64,000 nucleotides of DNA from Sphaerisporangium sp. TRM90804 (lineage in GTDB: Bacteria > Actinomycetota > Actinomycetes > Streptosporangiales > Streptosporangiaceae), in assembly GCF_029846175.1 (NCBI RefSeq), contig NZ_JARWAC010000016.1, positions 343,167 through 407,166 of the forward strand. Reading direction: 5' to 3'. Below, piece by piece: positions 1-9,029 of the stretch. The notes under the pieces were generated by a model. The model ran no database searches. It was given only the letters and a program-made list of their open reading frames with translations, and was not told the DNA's origin. A program made the position numbers and the translations under genes. Numbering within the stretch: position 1 is the first letter of the stretch; each line of letters begins with the position of its first letter.

Positions 1-122
1 AGTACCCGGTAGGGCTATGCGACGTCATCGTCTCTCCTGATGTCACTGAGGACCGACGCCGTGGCTCGCCCCGCTGGTCGGAACGCGTCCTCTGGCGGGG
101 CGCGACCGACGTGATCGGGCCG

Positions 123-202
123 GATAAATAGGCATGGAGCCCCCGCTGAGATGGCCGTGGAAGGTCAGAGCTCTGCGCGGGGGCTCCTGGTGATCATTTA
201 TC
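123..202. repeat. nested inverted repeat at the left edge
   Basis: Two nested pairs of arms flank a 30-base loop. The outer arms are GATAAAT (123-129) and ATTTATC (196-202). The inner arms are GGAGCCCCCGC (136-146) and GCGGGGGCTCC (177-187). Both pairs are perfect. The AT-rich outer arms stand out in this GC-rich sequence. It lies beyond the 3' end of the PepSY gene, so it could be that gene's terminator, a small structured RNA or a miniature element remnant. The rest of 1-264 shows no gene. Confidence 0.6.
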
Positions 203-264
203 GCAGCTCCTGCTGACATGTCAACACGGTCACGGAGAGCGCATGGTCAATTTGCGGACATGGG

Positions 265-1665
265 TCAGGAGACCGGGCGCGCCGCCCTCCGGGAGCGCAG
301 GCCGAGCAGGACGTCGAGCAGCAGGAAGGCGGCCAGGGAGACGCCCAGGACCGGGAGGAAGACGCCCACCCCGGCCGCGACGACGGCCAGGACCGCCACC
401 ACGCCCGGGTGCGTCCCGCGCAGGGCGCCGCGCTCGTACGGCCGGGCGAACCCGCGGGTGGGGCGGCGCTGCCACCACATGCGGTAGCCGTACAGGACGA
501 GCGTGATCAGCGCCAGGGCGACCGCGGCCAGCGCGATCTGGTTGGCCAGGCCGAACAGCAGTCCCATGTGGGCGTCGATGCCGAAGCGGGTCAGCTTGGC
601 GGCGAACGGGTGGTCGGCGAACCGCAGCTCGTCGGTGACCCGGCCGTCCGCGCCGACCGCCACCTGGTCGCCCCGGATCGGCCACTGCTTGTCGATCTCC
701 TTGACCACGTACGCGCCCCCGGCCTCGGTCGGCCAGACCACTTCGAGCGGTCCGGCCAGGCCCTTGGCCGCCGCCGCGCCGGCGACGGCGTCCACGGCGG
801 CGTCGGCGCTCGCGCCGGTGGGAGCGTGAGTCCCGCCGGAGTGGGCGGCGTGGTCCCCGGCGGCGGACACCGACGGCGTCGACCAGCCCAGCGCGGTGCG
901 CAGGTCGCCCACGTTCTCACCGGCGTACTTCGACCAGGTCAGCCCGGTCGCCGACAGGAACAGCAGACCGGCCGCGACCCACAGCCCCAGGGCGCCGTGC
1001 CGGGGCAGCGTCCGGCGCAGGCCGCCGCCCGCGGCGCGGCCGGGCCAGAACAGGCCGCGCAGCCGCCCGCCCGTACGGCGCCGGCGGGTCAGCCACAGCA
1101 CCAGCCCGCCGAGGGCCACCACCCACAGCCAGCTCGCCGCCAGCTCGCTGTAGACGCGCCCGGGCTCGCCCAGGTGCAGGGTGCGGTGCAGCTTGGAGAT
1201 CCAGGCGCGGACGGGCAGGGCACCGGAGCCTCCGTAGCTCTCCAGCGAGCCGCGCACCTGCGCGGTGGCGGGGTCGACGAAGACCGCGAGCTGGGTGCTC
1301 TCGGCCAGGCCGGGCACCGCCAGCAGGACCCGGGTCGTCTGGCCCGGCTCCTCGGGCGTGCGCACGGCGGTGACGGTGCCCTGGGGGTGGGCCGCACGCG
1401 CCGCGGCCACCTGGCGCGCGAGCGGCAGCGCCGTCCCCCCGGCGGTAGCGGTCAGCTCATGCCGGTAGACGACGTTCTCCACCTGGAAGGACGCCGCGTA
1501 CAGCAGGCCGGTGAACGCGGCGACGAGCAGGAACGGGGCGATGAGGACGCCCGCGTAGAAGTGCAGGCGCAGCACCGCGGGGCGCAGCGCGCCCCAGGTG
1601 CCCCGCCGGGCGGGAGGGGGTTCGGGCGCCTGCGCGGCAGGCTGGACATCGACAGATGAGGTCAT
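265..1665 (-). CDS. PepSY-associated transmembrane protein (PiuB-like)
   Basis: Membrane protein of 466 residues. The ATG at 1665 is chosen because GGAG lies 7 bases upstream; the frame stays open further upstream without a homologous extension. The N-terminal transmembrane segment (about 28-50) is followed by a large external PepSY-type domain. Next comes the family hallmark stretch KLHRTLHLGEPGRVYSE, then a second helix and two C-terminal membrane segments. The central loop is His-rich (DHAAHSGGTHAP), which may bind metal. Family members are linked to iron or copper handling and membrane-bound reductase-like roles, but their reaction is not settled. A small membrane protein is encoded upstream on the same strand. 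Confidence 0.85.
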   Translation of the reverse strand: MTSSVDVQPAAQAPEPPPARRGTWGALRPAVLRLHFYAGVLIAPFLLVAAFTGLLYAASFQVENVVYRHELTATAGGTALPLARQVAAARAAHPQGTVTAVRTPEEPGQTTRVLLAVPGLAESTQLAVFVDPATAQVRGSLESYGGSGALPVRAWISKLHRTLHLGEPGRVYSELAASWLWVVALGGLVLWLTRRRRTGGRLRGLFWPGRAAGGGLRRTLPRHGALGLWVAAGLLFLSATGLTWSKYAGENVGDLRTALGWSTPSVSAAGDHAAHSGGTHAPTGASADAAVDAVAGAAAAKGLAGPLEVVWPTEAGGAYVVKEIDKQWPIRGDQVAVGADGRVTDELRFADHPFAAKLTRFGIDAHMGLLFGLANQIALAAVALALITLVLYGYRMWWQRRPTRGFARPYERGALRGTHPGVVAVLAVVAAGVGVFLPVLGVSLAAFLLLDVLLGLRSRRAARPVS

Positions 1666-1833
1666 CGGCGTGCTCCGTTTCACGAGGGGAGCGCGGGGTG
1701 CGCGAGGGCACGCGGCGCTCCGCCGGGTGTCGACCCGCCGGGCCGGTCGTCTCACGGCCACGGCGGCGAAGGCCGGGGCCGGATCGGCCAGGGCCTCGGG
1801 CCGGGCGTGCGCGCCCGGCCGGACGTCGGGCCC

Positions 1834-2430
1834 TCAGGCCCGACCTGTGAACGGAGACGCCGCGGGCGGCCCGCGCCGCGAGACCACGACCGCGAGCGAC
1901 GCGTGCGCCAGGCGCACCGCGCCGGCCCACGGGACGAGCCGGACGGTGCGCTCGGCCACGAGCGAGGGCGCGAGCAGGCCGGCCACCAGGCGCCAGAGCC
2001 CGGTGACCGAGGTGACGGCCAGGTGGAGCAGGGTCGCCAGCGCCGATTCGCCGCGCTCCAGCCACCAGCTCGACCCGAGCGCGACCACGGTGTGGATCAC
2101 CAGCATCCCGAGCGCGCTGCCGTGCGTGTGCCCGGCGGGCAGCGGGAGGGACGGCTCGGTGAGCGAGGGGGCGGGCGCCGCGCCGGCGGTGAACAGGTGG
2201 TGCGCGCCGTACTGCGCCGCGAAGCAGGCCGCCAGCAGCACCGCCCGCCCGCGCCGGCGCCCGCCGAGCGCGTACGCGCCGGCCCAGGCCAGCGCGAGCG
2301 CCAGAGCCAGGACGCCGGTGCGCACCTCGGCTCCGCCCGCGAGCACGTGCAGCGAGGCCGACGTCGGCACGCACGCCGCCGCGAAGACCGCGGCGCGCAG
2401 CGCGCGCAGAAGAGGCCGGCCCACATGCAC
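1834..2430 (-). CDS. small multi-pass membrane protein
   Basis: Predicted protein of 198 residues starting at a GTG at 2430. It has four to five hydrophobic segments (about 8-25, 36-56, 63-80, 105-125 and 130-175). A histidine-containing loop reads PLPAGHTHGSALG, and QYGAHHLF lies in a helix. I do not recognise a named family. Its position upstream of the PepSY protein on the same strand suggests a shared metal- or redox-related membrane role, which is inference. No strong ribosome binding site is visible, so the start is uncertain. Confidence 0.7.
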   Translation of the reverse strand: MHVGRPLLRALRAAVFAAACVPTSASLHVLAGGAEVRTGVLALALALAWAGAYALGGRRRGRAVLLAACFAAQYGAHHLFTAGAAPAPSLTEPSLPLPAGHTHGSALGMLVIHTVVALGSSWWLERGESALATLLHLAVTSVTGLWRLVAGLLAPSLVAERTVRLVPWAGAVRLAHASLAVVVSRRGPPAASPFTGRA

Positions 2431-2443
2431 GCCGTTATCGTGT

Positions 2444-2453
2444 CAGACGTCTG
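2444..2453. promoter_or_regulatory. palindrome CAGACGTCTG upstream of the membrane protein
   Basis: A perfect 10-base palindrome 14 bases upstream of the GTG at 2430, in the 92-base gap behind the XRE gene. It is a candidate operator for the membrane protein/PepSY pair. The regulator is unknown. Confidence 0.3.
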
Positions 2454-2522
2454 GATCAATGGACATAGACCATCGGTGTCCTGTTTACGGCCGCCGGTGC
2501 GCGGACGGCGCGGGAGCGGGGG

Positions 2523-3371
2523 CTAGACGGCGTATGTCCTGCTCATCTCGCCGATGAGCGCGACCGAGCCGGGCTGGTCGAGCGCGACGGCGCGCAGATG
2601 CGTGATGACCTCTCTGAAACGTTCCAGTTCACGAGGCTTCTCGAGGTAGAAGTCGCCCATCAGGGACTCGACGTAGACGGTGTCCGGAACCATGTTGTCG
2701 GGGAACTCCAGCATGATGAACATGCTGTCGAAGCCGATGTGCGCGCCGACGGTGAAGGGGATCACCTGCACGGTCACGTGCGCGAGCGCCGAGAGCTCGA
2801 CGACGCGTTCGAGCGCGGCGCCCATCACCGCCCGGCCCCCGACGTGCCGGTGCAGCACCGACTCGTCCAGCAGCACCGCGCACTGCGGCGGCTCGCTCTG
2901 CATGAGCAGGCGCTGGCGCTTCAGCCGGGCGTCCACGCGTTCCTCCAGCACCTCCTGCTTGATGCGGGGAAGGCAGCCGCGGATGACCTCCCGGGCGTAG
3001 TCCTCGGTCTGCAGGAGGCTGGGGATGGTGGTCGTCTCGTACATCGTGATCGACGACGCCTCGCCCTCCAGGCCGATGTAGGGGTCGAGGTCGAGGTCCT
3101 CGTACTGCTGCCACCACCCGGGCCGGCGGGCCTCCCTCGCCATGGTCATCAGCGCCTCGGCGTCCGCCTGGCCCACCCCGTAGATGTGGCACAGGTCGCG
3201 CACGTCACGGGGGATCACGCCGCGGTGGGCGGTCTCGATGCGGCTGATCTTGGCCGGGGAGCATTCGAGCCGGTTCGCGGCCTCCTCGATGCTCAGCCCC
3301 GCGACCTTGCGAAGTTCGCGCAGGCGGGTGGCGAGCTGGCGGCGCCGCAGGGTCGGATTGGCCCCGGCCAT
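2523..3371 (-). CDS. XRE-family regulator with DUF5753 domain
   Basis: DNA-binding protein of 282 residues. An N-terminal helix-turn-helix (about 10-70, with LRKVAGLSIEEAANRLECS) is followed by the DUF5753 domain, recognisable from ARRPGWWQQYEDLDLDPYIG and the later VLDESVLHRHVGG and HVTVQVIPF stretches. Such proteins are very numerous in filamentous actinobacteria, often beside DUF397 or HATPase partners; no such partner is adjacent here. The ATG at 3371 has AGGTGAG upstream. A diverged fragment of the same family lies at about 40.8 kb. Confidence 0.93.
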   Translation of the reverse strand: MAGANPTLRRRQLATRLRELRKVAGLSIEEAANRLECSPAKISRIETAHRGVIPRDVRDLCHIYGVGQADAEALMTMAREARRPGWWQQYEDLDLDPYIGLEGEASSITMYETTTIPSLLQTEDYAREVIRGCLPRIKQEVLEERVDARLKRQRLLMQSEPPQCAVLLDESVLHRHVGGRAVMGAALERVVELSALAHVTVQVIPFTVGAHIGFDSMFIMLEFPDNMVPDTVYVESLMGDFYLEKPRELERFREVITHLRAVALDQPGSVALIGEMSRTYAV

Positions 3372-3760
3372 CGGCGCTCACCTCTTCCTGACGCGGCGCC
3401 GCCACGTGCTTCGGGTCCAGCGTCGGCGCGCTGTCAACGCAAGAGTATTGCGTCCGCGCGGATCGTCCCAGGTATACCTCGCCGACAGAGTCTTGTGGCA
3501 ATTGCCATTGGCGGTTGCTCTTGGCACGAACCAGGGTAAACAGAAGGTTAGCCCCTAACCGAGCAAGGCGTCGGCCCCTAACACCATCGGAGTCCCAAGC
3601 GAACGGCGGCCGTGCCGGGGACGGGCAGCCGCGCGGCGAGCGGCGCGCGGCCGGCGGCACCGCGCGCGGCGCCGTGCCCGGACGGGCCGCGGCGGGGGGC
3701 GGCGGGCCGGCCGGGAGGAGATCAGACGGGGGAGCGAAAGCCGAGAGGAGACGATCCCCG
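3372..3760. promoter_or_regulatory. divergent control region with palindrome GGCAATTGCC
   Basis: This gap of 389 bases separates the divergent XRE and zinc-finger genes. It holds a perfect palindrome GGCAATTGCC at 3497-3506, followed closely by a related TTGGCGGTTGC stretch, and two direct copies of CCCCTAAC (about 3552 and 3577). These are candidate operator elements, possibly for autoregulation by the XRE protein. The 3' half (3600-3720) is extremely GC-rich and shows no gene. Confidence 0.35.
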
Positions 3761-4066
3761 ATGAACGTACGCCTCGCCGGGGCCGGGATCGGACTGTGGA
3801 CCCTGATACGCGAGCAGACCGTGACCCGCCCCTGGCGGCTCAGCGACGCCGCGTTCGCCGAGATCGACGGATTCGCCTGGGTGCAGGGCTGGGTCATCGC
3901 CCGGCACCGCACCCGGCACACCTACCGAGACCCCCGCTTCGACCGGGTGGTCGTCTGCTGCACCTGTGAGGGATACGGCGCGGGCGACGACGGCCAGGCC
4001 TGCGCGACGTGCAAGGGCGACGGCCTGCTCAACTTCTGCGAGCCTCCGGCCGCGGGCGCGGCCTGA
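3761..4066 (+). CDS. small protein with DnaJ-type zinc-finger motifs
   Basis: Protein of 101 residues; the ATG at 3761 follows GAGAGGAG. The first 65 residues are unrecognised. Residues about 68-92 carry CTCEGYGAG and CATCKGDG, two CxxCxGxG-type knuckles as in the DnaJ cysteine-rich domain, which would bind one zinc. There is no J domain. It may be a zinc-dependent adaptor or chaperone accessory. It stands alone between the XRE gene and the trehalose operon, so context gives little help. Confidence 0.75.
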   Translation: MNVRLAGAGIGLWTLIREQTVTRPWRLSDAAFAEIDGFAWVQGWVIARHRTRHTYRDPRFDRVVVCCTCEGYGAGDDGQACATCKGDGLLNFCEPPAAGAA

Positions 4067-4329
4067 GCCCGACGGGGTGGCGCCGCCCGGTACGGCGGGA
4101 GCCGTACCGGGGGCCCGTCGCGCTCCTCCGAACTGCGCGGACAAGTCTCCTCCGATCGGGGCCGCCAGGCGCCCCGCGGCGCCCAAGCGCGGGTGGCGCG
4201 TCGGTCAAGAGCCGGTCAAGGTTCGGTCGCGGCCGGACGGCCCGCGCCCGCCGGGTCGCCCGCCTCGCCCGCCCGTCCGGCGCGCCCGTGACGGTGGCGC
4301 GGGGAGTGTCCGGGGCCGGTGTGGCCGGT

Positions 4330-4350
4330 GGTGTCGAGTAGCCTGACACC
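4330..4350. promoter_or_regulatory. inverted repeat GGTGTC-n9-GACACC upstream of glgX
   Basis: The 438-base gap before glgX contains perfect arms GGTGTC (4330-4335) and GACACC (4345-4350). The spacer includes TAGCCT, an acceptable actinobacterial -10 sequence. An operator overlapping the -10 of the glgX-treY-treZ promoter would fit. Two GGTCAAG direct repeats lie upstream (about 4203 and 4214). No gene is seen in the gap. Confidence 0.35.
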
Positions 4351-4504
4351 GGCCGCCGTAGGTGGCGGCCACCCGCGCCCGCGGCGCGAGGCGAGACGCT
4401 GGAGAGTTCACACCGTCCGACGCCGGCGAGTGAATGACCCCAGTCCGCTGCGCCCGGCCGCATGGTCGCGGGAACATGGGGCAAATCCTTATCCGGGTGG
4501 TGAC

Positions 4505-6610
4505 ATGATCGAAACTTGGCCCGGCGACCCCTATCCGCTCGGGGCTACGTACGACGGCGCGGGCACCAACTTCGCGCTCTACACCGAGGTCGGCGAGCGC
4601 GTGGAGCTCTGCCTCTTCGACGACGAGGGCGGGGAGCAGCGCGTCGCGCTCACCGAGTGCGAGGCGTTCGTCTGGCACGGCTACCTTCCGCGCGTCGGCC
4701 CGGGGCAGCGGTACGGCTACCGCGTGCACGGGCCGTACGACCCCTCACAGGGCCAGCGCTGCAACCCCTCCAAGGTGCTGCTCGATCCCTACGCCAAGGC
4801 CATCGAGGGCGGCGTCAAGTGGGACCAGGCCGTGTACGGCTACAACTTCGGCGAGCCCGACAGCCGTAACGACGAGGACTCCGCCGCCTTCGTGCCGAAG
4901 TCGGTCGTCGTCAACCCGTTCTTCGGCTGGGGCCACGACCGCCCGCCGGCCACGCCGTACCACAACACGGTGATCTACGAGACGCACGTGCGGGGCCTGA
5001 CCATCCAGCACCCGCGCATCCCCGAGCGCATCAGGGGCACCTACGCGGCACTGGGGCACCCCGAGATCATCGACCACCTCACCGGCCTCGGGGTGACGGC
5101 CGTCGAATTGATGCCCGTGCACCAGTTCGTGACCGACGACACCCTGCAGCAGCGCGGCCTGACCAACTACTGGGGCTACAACACCATCGGGTTCTTCGCC
5201 CCGCACAACGCCTACTCCAGCTCCGGCGAGCTGGGCGGCCAGGTGCTGGAGTTCAAGGCGATGGTCAAGGCCCTGCACGAGGCCAACATCGAGGTCATCC
5301 TCGACGTCGTCTACAACCACACGGCCGAGGGCAACCACCTGGGCCCGACGCTCAGCATGCGCGGCATCGACAACGAGGCCTACTACCGGCTCGTCGACGA
5401 CGACCAGCGCTACTACATGGACACCACGGGCACCGGCAACAGCCTGCTCATGCGCTCGCCGCACACGCTGCAGATGATCATGGACTCGCTGCGCTACTGG
5501 GTCATCGAGATGCACGTCGACGGCTTCCGCTTCGACCTCGCCGCCACCCTGGCCCGCGAGCTGCACGAGGTCGACCGGCTGTCGGCCTTCTTCGACCTCG
5601 TCCAGCAGGACCCCGTGCTCAGCCAGGTCAAGCTGATCGCCGAGCCGTGGGACGTCGGCCCCGGCGGCTACCAGGTGGGCAACTTCCCGCCCCGGTGGAC
5701 CGAATGGAACGGCCGCTACCGCGACACGATCCGCGACATGTGGCGCGGCGAGCCGGCCGCGCTGCCGGAGTTCGCCTCCCGGCTCACCGGCTCCAGCGAC
5801 CTGTACCAGGACGACAGCCGACGCCCGGCCGCCTCCATCAACTTCGTCACCTGCCACGACGGCTTCACCCTGCGCGACCTGGTCTCCTACAACAACAAGC
5901 ACAACGAGGCCAACGGCGAGGGCAACCGCGACGGCACCGACGACAACCGGTCGTGGAACTGCGGCGAGGAGGGGCCCGCGTCCGACGCGGTGGAGACCCT
6001 GCGCGAGCGGCAGAAGCGCAACTTCCTGGCCACGCTGTTCCTGTCCCAGGGCGTGCCCATGCTGTCGCACGGCGACGAGCTGGGCCGCACGCAGCGCGGG
6101 AACAACAACGCCTACTGCCAGGACAACGACATCAGCTGGGTCGACTGGTCCGACGTCCGGGAGAACTGGCTGCTGCTGGAGTTCTCGCAGCGGCTCGCCC
6201 GGCTGCGCCGCGACCACCCGGTGTTCCGCCGCAGGCGGTTCTTCTTCGGGCGCGCGGTGCGCGGGTCCGGCGACGAGCTGTCCGACATCGCCTGGCTCAC
6301 CCCCTCCGGCGGCGAGATGGAGGACGCCGACTGGCACAACGGGTACGCCAAGTCGCTGTGCGTCTTCCTGAACGGCGAGGCCATCACCGAGCCCGACCGG
6401 CGCGGGCGGCGCATCGTGGACGACTCGTTCCTGCTGATGTTCAACGCTCACCACGAGACCATCCCCTTCACGATCCCCAAGGGGTACGGCGACGCCTGGC
6501 TCCCCGAGATCGACACCGCCGAGCCGATCTTCGTGGACTCCCAGCTCTACCGCCCGGGCGAGCAGGTGCCGGTGGCGGGCCGTTCGGTGCGCGTGCTGCG
6601 GCGCGCCTGA
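4505..6610 (+). CDS. glgX: glycogen debranching enzyme GlgX (isoamylase type)
   Basis: Hydrolyses alpha-1,6 branches of glycogen or limit dextrins, giving linear malto-oligosaccharides for TreY. The 701-residue product has the family's usual length. It has an N-terminal CBM48 fold (about 8-110), then the GH13 barrel. The catalytic pair is visible as Asp344 in DGFRFDL and Glu380 in LIAEPWDVG, with the third carboxylate in VTCHDGFTLRD. The ATG at 4505 is chosen because MIETWPGDPYPLG matches the family N-terminus; the frame extends upstream without homology. It is first in the glgX-treY-treZ cluster, 103 bases before treY. Confidence 0.96.
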   Translation: MIETWPGDPYPLGATYDGAGTNFALYTEVGERVELCLFDDEGGEQRVALTECEAFVWHGYLPRVGPGQRYGYRVHGPYDPSQGQRCNPSKVLLDPYAKAIEGGVKWDQAVYGYNFGEPDSRNDEDSAAFVPKSVVVNPFFGWGHDRPPATPYHNTVIYETHVRGLTIQHPRIPERIRGTYAALGHPEIIDHLTGLGVTAVELMPVHQFVTDDTLQQRGLTNYWGYNTIGFFAPHNAYSSSGELGGQVLEFKAMVKALHEANIEVILDVVYNHTAEGNHLGPTLSMRGIDNEAYYRLVDDDQRYYMDTTGTGNSLLMRSPHTLQMIMDSLRYWVIEMHVDGFRFDLAATLARELHEVDRLSAFFDLVQQDPVLSQVKLIAEPWDVGPGGYQVGNFPPRWTEWNGRYRDTIRDMWRGEPAALPEFASRLTGSSDLYQDDSRRPAASINFVTCHDGFTLRDLVSYNNKHNEANGEGNRDGTDDNRSWNCGEEGPASDAVETLRERQKRNFLATLFLSQGVPMLSHGDELGRTQRGNNNAYCQDNDISWVDWSDVRENWLLLEFSQRLARLRRDHPVFRRRRFFFGRAVRGSGDELSDIAWLTPSGGEMEDADWHNGYAKSLCVFLNGEAITEPDRRGRRIVDDSFLLMFNAHHETIPFTIPKGYGDAWLPEIDTAEPIFVDSQLYRPGEQVPVAGRSVRVLRRA

Positions 6611-6614
6611 TCCT

Positions 6615-6645
6615 GCTCCGGCGGGGCATGTGGCCCCGCCGGAGC
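6615..6645 (+). terminator. perfect 13-bp hairpin between glgX and treY
   Basis: Arms GCTCCGGCGGGGC (6615-6627) and GCCCCGCCGGAGC (6633-6645) enclose the loop ATGTG, four bases after the glgX stop codon. No U-tract follows. It may terminate part of the glgX transcript or protect its 3' end, reducing treY expression relative to glgX. Confidence 0.55.
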
Positions 6646-6713
6646 GCCCGCTCCGTTCCGGCGGGGAGCCGCGCGCCCCGCCGCCCGGCCGACCTTCGGA
6701 AAGGGACCCCTAC

Positions 6714-8975
6714 GTGACCGAACCCGTGAAGCCAGCGACGTCCGTGGAACCGGCGACGGTCCCCGCGACCCGGCCCACCGCCACCTACCGCCTCCAGCTC
6801 ACCCCCGAGTTCGGGTTCGCCCAGGCGGCCGGCCTCGTCGCCTACCTGGCCGAGCTGGGGGTCAGCCACCTGTACCTCTCGCCGATCCTGCAGGCGGCGC
6901 CGTCGTCCCAGCACGGGTACGACGTCACCGACCACACCCGCGTCCGGGCGGAGTTCGGCGGTATCGAGCGGCTGCGCGAGCTGGCGGCCATGGGGCTTCC
7001 CATCGTGGCCGACATCGTGCCCAACCACATGACCGTTCCGGTGCCGGAGTCCGGCAACCCGCGGCTGTGGGAGGCGCTGAGGGACGGCCCGGGCTCGCCC
7101 GCGGCGCGGTACTTCGACATCGACTGGTCCGACGGCACGGTGGCGATGCCGGTGCTGGGCGACGGCGCCGACGTCGAGTCGGAGGTGGTGGTCGACGGCG
7201 ACGTCGTGCGCTACTTCGACCACGAGTTCCCGGTGCGGCCGGGCAGCGGCGGCCGGCTCGGCGAGCAGCACTACCGGCTGGTCCCGTGGCGCAACGGGCC
7301 GGGGTACCGGCGGTTCTTCGACGTCTCGTCGCTGATCGGGCTCAGGGTCGAGGACCCCGAGATCTTCGACGCCACGCACGAGCTGATCCTCTCCCTGGTC
7401 GCCGAGGGCCTGATCACCGGCCTGCGCGTCGACCACCCCGACGGGCTGGCCGACCCTCGCGGCTACCTCGCCCGGCTGCGCGAGCGGGCGCCGGTGTGGA
7501 CGGTGGCCGAGAAGATCCTCGTCGGCGAGGAGCGGCTGCCCGCCGACTGGCCGGTCGACGGCACGACCGGGTACGAGGTGCTCAACATGGTGACCCGGCT
7601 GTTCGTCGACCCCGCGGGGTCCGAGCGGCTGATCGACACCTTCGTCAAGCACACCGGGGTCACCGGCGACTACGACGTCGTCGTCTACGAGGCCAAGAAG
7701 CAGGTGCTCGCGCAGTTCTTCGGCAGCGAGCTCGACCGGCTCACCAGGGACGCCCCCGAGCTGCGCGCGGCGATGGCCGAGCTGCTCGCCGCCATGCCGG
7801 TCTACCGGGCCTACGTCGTGCCCGGCGAGGAGCCGCCGGCCGAGAGCGTCCGGCTGATCCGCGAGGCCGCCGAGGTGGCCGCCGGTCGCGCCGACCCCGA
7901 CGCCGTCCGGCGCGCGGCCGACCTCGTGCTGCACGGCCCGGCCGAGACCGTCACCCGCTTCCAGCAGAACTGCGGGCCCGTCATGGCCAAGGGCGTGGAG
8001 GACACCGCGCTGTACCGCTGGTACCCGCTGTCGTGCCTGAACGAGGTCGGCGGCGAGCCCGACCGCTTCGGCGTCTCGCCGGAGGAGTTCCACGCCTTCG
8101 TCGCCGAGCTGCCGCCCTCCACGATGACCACGCTGTCCACCCACGACACCAAGCGCTCGGAGGACGTTCGCGCGCGCCTGGCCGTGCTGTCGGAGCTTCC
8201 GGCCGAGTGGGCCGAGGCGGTCGCGGAGTGGTCGGCGCTGGCGTCCTTCGACCCCCGGCTCGACTACCTCGCGTGGCAGAACCTCATGGCCGCCTGGCCG
8301 ATCAGCGTGGAGCGCTTCACCGACTACCTGCACAAGGCGGCCAGGGAGGCCAAGACCTCCATCTCGTGGATCAACCCCGACCCGGCGTACGAGCGGGGGC
8401 TGCGCGACTTCGCCGCCGAGGCGATCAACACCTGCGGCCCGTCCGTCGCCGCGTTCACCGAGCGCGTCGACCGCTACGCCCGGGTGAACTCCCTCGGCCA
8501 GAAGCTGGTGCAGATCCTGATGCCGGGCGTCCCCGACGTCTACCAGGGCAGCGAGACGACCGACTTCTCCCTGGTCGACCCGGACAACCGCCGCCCGGTG
8601 GACTTCGCCTACCGCCGCTCGCTGCTCGCCCACCCGCGCGGCGGGAGCTGGGACGCCGACAAGATGCGGGTCACCACCACGGCGCTGCGGCTGCGCGCCC
8701 GGCTCGATCCCGCGCTGCCGTACGTGCCGCTCGACACCCGGTCCACCGGCGTGGCCGGCGAGCACGCCGTCGCCTTCGCCCGGGGCGACCGGGCGGTCGC
8801 GGTCGCCACGCGGCTGCCGGCAGGCCTCGAACGGCGCGGCGGCTGGGGCGCCGAGACCCTCACCCTGCCCCACGGCCGGTGGCACGAGCTGCTCACCGAG
8901 ACGGTGCACACCGGGCGCATCCCGCTCGGGCACCTGCTCGCGCGTTATCCCGTCGCCATGCTGGAAAGGGGATAG
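6714..8975 (+). CDS. treY: malto-oligosyltrehalose synthase TreY
   Basis: Rearranges the reducing-end alpha-1,4 bond of a malto-oligosaccharide to alpha,alpha-1,1, making maltooligosyltrehalose. The 753-residue GH13 protein starts at GTG 6714, with GGAAAGGG nearby; the frame's upstream extension has no homology. It begins with TATYRLQLTPEFGF, typical of TreY. Catalytic-region motifs include IVADIVPNHM, ITGLRVDHPDGLADP (nucleophile Asp), VAEKILVGEE (acid Glu) and LSTHDTKRSEDVRARL. It is followed by treZ after 54 bases. Confidence 0.96.
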   Translation: MTEPVKPATSVEPATVPATRPTATYRLQLTPEFGFAQAAGLVAYLAELGVSHLYLSPILQAAPSSQHGYDVTDHTRVRAEFGGIERLRELAAMGLPIVADIVPNHMTVPVPESGNPRLWEALRDGPGSPAARYFDIDWSDGTVAMPVLGDGADVESEVVVDGDVVRYFDHEFPVRPGSGGRLGEQHYRLVPWRNGPGYRRFFDVSSLIGLRVEDPEIFDATHELILSLVAEGLITGLRVDHPDGLADPRGYLARLRERAPVWTVAEKILVGEERLPADWPVDGTTGYEVLNMVTRLFVDPAGSERLIDTFVKHTGVTGDYDVVVYEAKKQVLAQFFGSELDRLTRDAPELRAAMAELLAAMPVYRAYVVPGEEPPAESVRLIREAAEVAAGRADPDAVRRAADLVLHGPAETVTRFQQNCGPVMAKGVEDTALYRWYPLSCLNEVGGEPDRFGVSPEEFHAFVAELPPSTMTTLSTHDTKRSEDVRARLAVLSELPAEWAEAVAEWSALASFDPRLDYLAWQNLMAAWPISVERFTDYLHKAAREAKTSISWINPDPAYERGLRDFAAEAINTCGPSVAAFTERVDRYARVNSLGQKLVQILMPGVPDVYQGSETTDFSLVDPDNRRPVDFAYRRSLLAHPRGGSWDADKMRVTTTALRLRARLDPALPYVPLDTRSTGVAGEHAVAFARGDRAVAVATRLPAGLERRGGWGAETLTLPHGRWHELLTETVHTGRIPLGHLLARYPVAMLERG

Positions 8976-9029
8976 CCGGCGCGGTCACTCGTCGCGTTCG
9001 TCACGTTCAGGGGTACTTCGGGGAGAGAC

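Noticed and set aside
3515..3760. Upstream extension of the zinc-finger protein frame
   Set aside because: Low-complexity Arg/Gly/Pro translation and a strong ribosome binding site directly before ATG 3761.
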